DNA from: an uncultured Bacteroidales bacterium
Lineage (GTDB): Bacteria > Bacteroidota > Bacteroidia > Bacteroidales > Bacteroidaceae
Direction of reading: 5' to 3'
Length of the DNA: 10,940 nucleotides
NCBI GenBank assembly: GCA_937995875.1
Contig: CALKIW010000145.1
Coordinates: 1 to 10,940 of the forward strand
The position numbers were made by a program, and so were the translations under genes. Shown one piece after another: positions 7,502-10,940 of this stretch; position 1 is the stretch's first letter; the number at the start of each line of letters is the position of its first letter. The notes under the pieces are model-generated. The model searched no databases and had not been told where the DNA came from. It saw nothing but the letters and a program-made list of their open reading frames with translations.

Positions 7502-9016
7502 CTAATTAAGAATTCCCAGTGCCTTTTCCAGGTTTACATTGCTGAGTTTCACATCTACCTCTGCATCTATTTTTTGGCTCTGTGCTTTCTGCCATGCAGT
7601 TTGTGCAGCCATTACATCGGTAGTTTCCATAACTCCTTCACGAAATCCTACCTGTGCGCATCGAAGGTTTTCCTCAGCACTAATGATGTTTTTTTCTGCC
7701 ATAGCCAGTCGTTTCTGAGCTTCAGAAACTTTATAGCGGCTTTGAGCTATCTGAAGATTGATTTTTTCCTGAGCTTCCGAGAGTTGCATTCTGGCGATGT
7801 TTGATGCAGATTTTGCTGCACGAATCTTGTAGGAGCTTTCAAACCAATTCCATATGGGGACCTGAACAAGTACTCCAACATTCCATACGCCTGAGAATTT
7901 CTTCTGAAATCCATTGAACATGTTGGGATTGGTAACCATATATCCACCTGTTAATGCAACATGGGGAAGATAGGCCGAACGTACCAGCTTTGTATTTTCC
8001 TTACTGAGTTCCACCGTATTCTGCAGCAATCGAATCTCTGGTCTGGACGATAGGGTGGAGTCGGGGATGTAGGTATTGGCTTGTATGGCTGAAGCATTAA
8101 GGTTTTCGCTCTCTTCATCGAGCAGCACAATCTCTTCATCCATAGGGAGACCGCATAATTGACAAAGAAGCATCTTTGCCAGTGACAACCCGTCGTCTAC
8201 CTGAGTGATTTGCATATCAGCTTCGTTCACCTTGACATCGACTTTTAAGCCGTCAGCACGCGTGGCCACACCCTCTTTAATCATTTTATGAACATCGTCA
8301 TTCAATTTTTTCACCAAGTCACGATAGCTGATAGCTAACTTTTGTTTCTGTCTAAGTGATACAACTGTCCAATAAGCCTGATCGATATCGTAGAGGGTAG
8401 CCTGTGTTTTGAGACTGAGGTCATCATCAGCCATTTGCTCGGAAATATCAGCCATACGGTTGGCTGCCATGATGGCACCACCCATATATATAGGCTGGCG
8501 CAACATTATGGATCCAGCAAAAATATTTCTGGTATCAGTACGAAATGCGTCTACGATTTTTTCACCAATGGAATTTCCTACTGCGCCAATATGTTGAGCA
8601 ATAGGTCCGTTACCTATCTTTTGCATCAGTGCACCCAGTTGTTGCGCCTGCTGTGCTGATATAATACCTTGTTGCACGAGTTCGGTAATCTGAGAAGAAA
8701 TGCCTGAAAGGGCAGACCCAAGATGTTGCATACCTGTGGCCCCCAAATTGCTTATCGTGCTTTTTTGCGTATTGTTTAAAACACTGGTTTCCCGGCTCAT
8801 GTACTGATAGCCTCCCAACACATCTACTTTGGGTAGATAATTGGTGCGCATTGCCTTTTTAGCATTTTTTGCAACATCTTGCTGTAAGCGAGAGATGTTG
8901 ATTTGCTTATTGTTATGCAAAGCTAAGGCTCGACAGCTGTCAAGAGACAGCACACGCTGGGCATGAGTTGCCGTGAGGCTGGTAAACAATAAAATGATAA
9001 GAGGTACCTTTCTCAT
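7502..9016 (-). CDS. TolC-family outer-membrane efflux protein
   Basis: A 504-residue outer-membrane channel of the OEP/TolC family. A signal peptide (1-19, MRKVPLIILLFTSLTATHA) precedes QRVLSLDSCRALALHNNKQI, the usual beginning of the mature domain. The two-repeat helical architecture is visible: helices at about 22-60 and 185-260 in the first half, with matching ones from about 320 onwards, and strands at LPKVDVLGGYQY and LPHVALTGGYMV in equivalent places. An extra Gln/Gly-rich stretch (about 80-160) sits in the first repeat. It ends SNVNLEKALGILN, normal for the family. It probably provides the exit for substrates carried by the HlyD adaptor and permeases downstream. The gap to the adaptor is 39 nt with no promoter match, so the two are co-transcribed. 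Confidence 0.93.
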   Translation of the reverse strand: MRKVPLIILLFTSLTATHAQRVLSLDSCRALALHNNKQINISRLQQDVAKNAKKAMRTNYLPKVDVLGGYQYMSRETSVLNNTQKSTISNLGATGMQHLGSALSGISSQITELVQQGIISAQQAQQLGALMQKIGNGPIAQHIGAVGNSIGEKIVDAFRTDTRNIFAGSIMLRQPIYMGGAIMAANRMADISEQMADDDLSLKTQATLYDIDQAYWTVVSLRQKQKLAISYRDLVKKLNDDVHKMIKEGVATRADGLKVDVKVNEADMQITQVDDGLSLAKMLLCQLCGLPMDEEIVLLDEESENLNASAIQANTYIPDSTLSSRPEIRLLQNTVELSKENTKLVRSAYLPHVALTGGYMVTNPNMFNGFQKKFSGVWNVGVLVQVPIWNWFESSYKIRAAKSASNIARMQLSEAQEKINLQIAQSRYKVSEAQKRLAMAEKNIISAEENLRCAQVGFREGVMETTDVMAAQTAWQKAQSQKIDAEVDVKLSNVNLEKALGILN

Positions 9017-9031
9017 ATAATTATGCTTAAC

Positions 9032-9904
9032 TTATTCTAATACAAAACTTTTGCTACCAATCATATTGCCATCTACGAAAATGCTGACACGATACGTGCC
9101 GGCCTGCAGGGCTTGGTTAATATTGCAGAAGAGAGAAATGGGAGTTTCCTGACCTCCATATTCTATGGAACGTTTCATCGAACAGGTAAGAACTTTGTTT
9201 TCGTAGGGAAACGTTCCGGCTCCACCCAAGAGAGTACCTGTAGGAGTGTTGATTTGAACGTACACAGTTTTCATTCCGCTTTGAGCTGTAACATTTTTGG
9301 CTAAAGAAAAATTCACCTGTAGCCCTTTCATTTTTTTAATCTTTTTCGTAGTTCTATTTCGCTTGTCCAGACCTACCATATTGATTCCTATAGCATCAAG
9401 TTGTGCCGCAATAGCCACTTTCTCGGAAAGGCTTTCTTTCTCTGTACTAAGCCCTTCAATTTGCCTGCTGGCCTGTTCGTACTCTCCTTTGATTCGTGTA
9501 TTTTCTGCCGTGAGATTTTGGTTTAAACGATTCAGAGAGTCTATCTCAATAACATAACTGCGGAGAACTGCCCTTACAGTTGCCAATTCTTTTTTCAATC
9601 GAGCAATCTCACGTGCATCTGTACTCTTGGTCTCTTGAAGTTCTTTGAGTAAGCGTTGTGTTTTTTCCTGTTCTTGTGTGAGTTGAGCAACGATCGAATC
9701 ATTGTTGATTTGGGTTTTCATCTCACTGTATTGCTGAGCAAACTGTTGATATTCGTTTTCCATTTCCTTCTTGTCCAACTCTGCAAGTTGAATCATCTCT
9801 TCTTTTTCTTGCTTTTGTTTGTCAAGACTTATATACAACCATGCAATACCACCTACAAGTAGAAGGATAATGAGTATTAAAGGGATGAAAATTTTCTTAT
9901 TCAT
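9032..9904 (-). CDS. Membrane-anchored coiled-coil protein of unknown function
   Basis: I do not recognise a named family with certainty. The 290-residue product has one membrane segment (about 5-25), a long charged coiled coil (about 28-165, dense in Glu, Lys and Gln), and a C-terminal beta-rich domain (about 190-290, ending GTYRVSIFVDGNMIGSKSFVLE). That domain has an Ig-like feel, with KTVYVQINTPTGTLLGG typical of extracellular beta sandwiches. There is no cleavage site, so it is likely anchored in the inner membrane with the rest in the periplasm. It resembles proteins sometimes labelled SMC-like purely from the coiled coil; no ATPase motif is present. It is the first gene of the exporter operon, 15 nt before the TolC homologue, so an accessory role in envelope assembly or export is an inference from position only. 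Confidence 0.8.
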   Translation of the reverse strand: MNKKIFIPLILIILLLVGGIAWLYISLDKQKQEKEEMIQLAELDKKEMENEYQQFAQQYSEMKTQINNDSIVAQLTQEQEKTQRLLKELQETKSTDAREIARLKKELATVRAVLRSYVIEIDSLNRLNQNLTAENTRIKGEYEQASRQIEGLSTEKESLSEKVAIAAQLDAIGINMVGLDKRNRTTKKIKKMKGLQVNFSLAKNVTAQSGMKTVYVQINTPTGTLLGGAGTFPYENKVLTCSMKRSIEYGGQETPISLFCNINQALQAGTYRVSIFVDGNMIGSKSFVLE

Positions 9905-9996
9905 AATATAAAGTAGTGCTTAACTAAGCTTGTCAGACTCAAGATTATTACTTAAAATTATATTCTTTTATTTGGTAATAATAAAATACTTTATTG

Positions 9997-10027
9997 CAAA
10001 GTTAATCTATTCCTATTAAATAGCAAA
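9997..10027 (-). promoter_or_regulatory. Promoter of the exporter operon
   Basis: Read on the minus strand, TAACTTTG (10004 to 9997) is an exact TAnnTTTG -7 element, and TTTG (10027 to 10024) is a -33 box 19 nt upstream, which is ideal Bacteroidota spacing. The first start codon lies 92 nt downstream of the -7 element, so the leader is about 85 nt. Confidence 0.85.
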
Positions 10028-10209
10028 AATTTTTTTATATATCCTTATCTATATATATCATTTTTAAATATAAATGTAGATAATTAGAGCTACATTCACC
10101 ATCTTTCAATCATTAATATCATTATATAACACTTTTAGATAAAGAGAGGAAATTGCAGCTCAGTAGAAAAAGTATGGCAGTTCGTTTTGTTATTGAGCTT
10201 AACTCATTG

Positions 10210-10256
10210 GTACATAAATGGTCATATATTCATTTTGGGAGATGATGACCATGTAC
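10210..10256. repeat. Bulged inverted repeat
   Basis: ATGGTCAT (10218-10225) and ATGACCAT (10245-10252) are perfect inverted arms around a 19-nt loop. Outer GTAC arms (10210-10213, 10253-10256) extend the stem past a 4-nt bulge. Confidence 0.5.
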
Positions 10257-10396
10257 AGTGTAGGGATGAAAGCGGCGTGTGTCCTTTTCAAGATAGAGAG
10301 AATTTCATGCACTTTCGCGTTTTCCTTGAAAAAGCCTGTCTATTCCGAATGCAGGTTCTAAAAATAGAAACAGTAAATTATATGAACAAAAAGCCC

Positions 10397-10456
10397 TCTC
10401 AAATTTGCGTATTTAAAAATAAGTTTGGCTTCGTTCGATATACGCAAAAATTGAGA
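10397..10456. repeat. Long imperfect inverted repeat
   Basis: The arm TCTCAAATTTGCGTAT (10397-10412) pairs with ATACGCAAAAATTGAGA (10440-10456), with one mismatch and one gap. The loop is 27 nt. The size (60 bp in total) suits a small palindromic element or a structured RNA. Confidence 0.6.
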
Positions 10457-10481
10457 TGGTTTGTAAATAATTGACTATCAG

Positions 10482-10497
10482 CGCTTTTGGAAAAGCG
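10482..10497. repeat. Short palindrome CGCTTTTGGAAAAGCG
   Basis: CGCTTTTGGAAAAGCG is palindromic apart from the central GG. It could be a protein-binding site or part of the repeat mosaic that follows. Confidence 0.4.
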
Positions 10498-10553
10498 GAC
10501 TATATTCTTCTATTTTTCCGCCTGCGATTGAGTATCTAACGGCATGGTGAGAA

Positions 10554-10582
10554 GGCTCTAACTGCAGTGTGGTTGAGGCTTT
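10554..10582 (+). repeat. Module shared in direct orientation with the left flank
   Basis: GGCTCTAA (10554-10561) and GCAGTGTGGTTGAGGCTT (10564-10582, approximate end) recall GGCTCTAA (280-287) and GCAGTGCGGTTAAGCTT (334-350) on the same strand, in the same order. The two shared words are farther apart on the left. Confidence 0.5.
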
Positions 10583-10639
10583 TCCGCGCAGCCGATAAGG
10601 CCTAACCATGCTGTGAGAAACCCCCAATTGTAGCAGCCT

Positions 10640-10658
10640 TGTAATTTTTGGGATTACA
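10640..10658. repeat. Small hairpin TGTAAT/ATTACA
   Basis: TGTAAT and ATTACA form a perfect 6-bp stem around a 7-nt loop (TTTTGGG). It lies inside the repeat mosaic that ends at 10700. Confidence 0.35.
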
Positions 10659-10677
10659 CGGCCCGATTTTGACGAAA

Positions 10678-10700
10678 AAACATAGCCCTTTTTGCGCTGG
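10678..10700 (-). repeat. Right copy of 23-bp repeat, inverted relative to 182-204
   Basis: The reverse complement begins CCAGCGCAAAAAGG and ends CTATGTTT, matching 182-204 at 22 of 23 positions. The pair brackets all the genes in the window, about 10.5 kb apart, in opposite orientations. Confidence 0.7.
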
Positions 10701-10746
10701 ATGGATCAAAAATTATGCTCAAAAAACGGTAATAATATTTTATAAA

Positions 10747-10880
10747 GTGAAGAATGAAGAATGAAGGGTGAAGAATAAAAATTAAAATGAAGAATGAGGA
10801 GTGAAGAACGAAGAATATAAATTAAAGTGAAGAGTGAAGAATATAACTAAAAATGAAGAATGAGGAGTGAAGAACGAAGA
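10747..10880 (+). repeat. Higher-order heptamer repeat array
   Basis: The heptamer RTGARGR (commonly GTGAAGA or ATGAAGA; one position reads ACGAAGA) is tandemly repeated in blocks of 4, 4, 2 and 4 units. The blocks are 10747-10774, 10787-10814, 10827-10840 and 10853-10880, separated by three AT-rich spacers of exactly 12 bp (10775-10786, 10815-10826, 10841-10852). A 37-bp stretch (10784-10820) recurs without change at 10850-10886. The plus strand is almost pure purine in the blocks. It is not in a recognised gene. Confidence 0.9.
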
Positions 10881-10940
10881 ATATAAGGTTCATCCGACTT
10901 TTCGAGTGATACGACAGTCATGTAGTGCATATAGCCTTAG

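Larger units (their letters stand above)
10028..10746. other. Gene-free right flank with inverted repeats
   Basis: No convincing gene was found here. The longest plus-strand frame (10187-10474, TTG start, 95 residues) has no family resemblance and crosses two inverted repeats. A 23-residue frame from the ATG at 10174 (MAVRFVIELNS) is too short to call. The stretch contains inverted repeats at 10210-10256, 10397-10456, 10482-10497 and 10640-10658, plus modules shared with the left flank (10554-10582, 10678-10700). It could be a non-coding RNA, a small non-autonomous element, or a gene remnant. Confidence 0.55.

Noticed and set aside
10187..10474. 95-residue plus-strand frame starting at TTG
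   Set aside because: Weak start, no recognisable domain, Cys/Phe-rich low-credibility composition, and it spans two inverted repeats; no promoter match upstream.
182..10700. Terminal inverted repeats of a transposon or genomic island
   Set aside because: The segment contains housekeeping ffh and folD, no transposase or integrase, and no target duplication was seen; a dispersed repeat family explains the pair better.
10747..10886. CRISPR array
   Set aside because: Units are only 7 bp, blocks are internally tandem, and the spacers are 12-bp AT-rich near-repeats rather than unique sequences.

Overview
The window looks like chromosomal DNA from a Bacteroidota bacterium, most likely a Prevotella-type organism. 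Three lines of evidence support this. Promoter-like sites follow the Bacteroidota -33 TTTG / -7 TAnnTTTG pattern. Genes lack clear Shine-Dalgarno sequences. The protein families (SIMPL, Ffh, FolD, a TolC/HlyD/ABC-2 exporter set) have a Bacteroidota flavour. The genus is my inference and rests partly on the style of the AT-rich, repeat-laden intergenic DNA.

Layout: 1-625 is gene-free and holds short repeat modules and hairpins. A plus-strand block follows: a membrane-anchored SIMPL-domain protein (660-1364), then ffh (1493-2848) and folD (2875-3759). The last two are 26 nt apart and end in a clear rho-independent terminator at 3802-3836. The two gene blocks converge in the 252-nt gap 3760-4011. 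From 9904 back to 4012 a five-gene operon runs on the minus strand. In transcription order it encodes a membrane-anchored coiled-coil protein of unknown function, a TolC-family outer-membrane efflux protein, an HlyD-family periplasmic adaptor, and two ABC-2 type permeases. A near-ideal promoter lies at 9997-10027. Spacings within the operon are 15 nt, 39 nt, a 4-nt overlap and 2 nt. From 10028 to 10940 there is no convincing gene. That stretch holds several inverted repeats, repeat modules shared with the left flank, and a very regular heptamer array (10747-10880).

How the genes fit together: ffh and folD are housekeeping genes (co-translational membrane targeting and one-carbon folate metabolism). 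The minus-strand operon could form a trans-envelope export system: two inner-membrane permeases, an adaptor and an outer-membrane channel. No ATP-binding subunit is encoded in the operon, so an ATPase must come from elsewhere or the system works differently. The leading coiled-coil protein is the least explained part and the best candidate for something undescribed.
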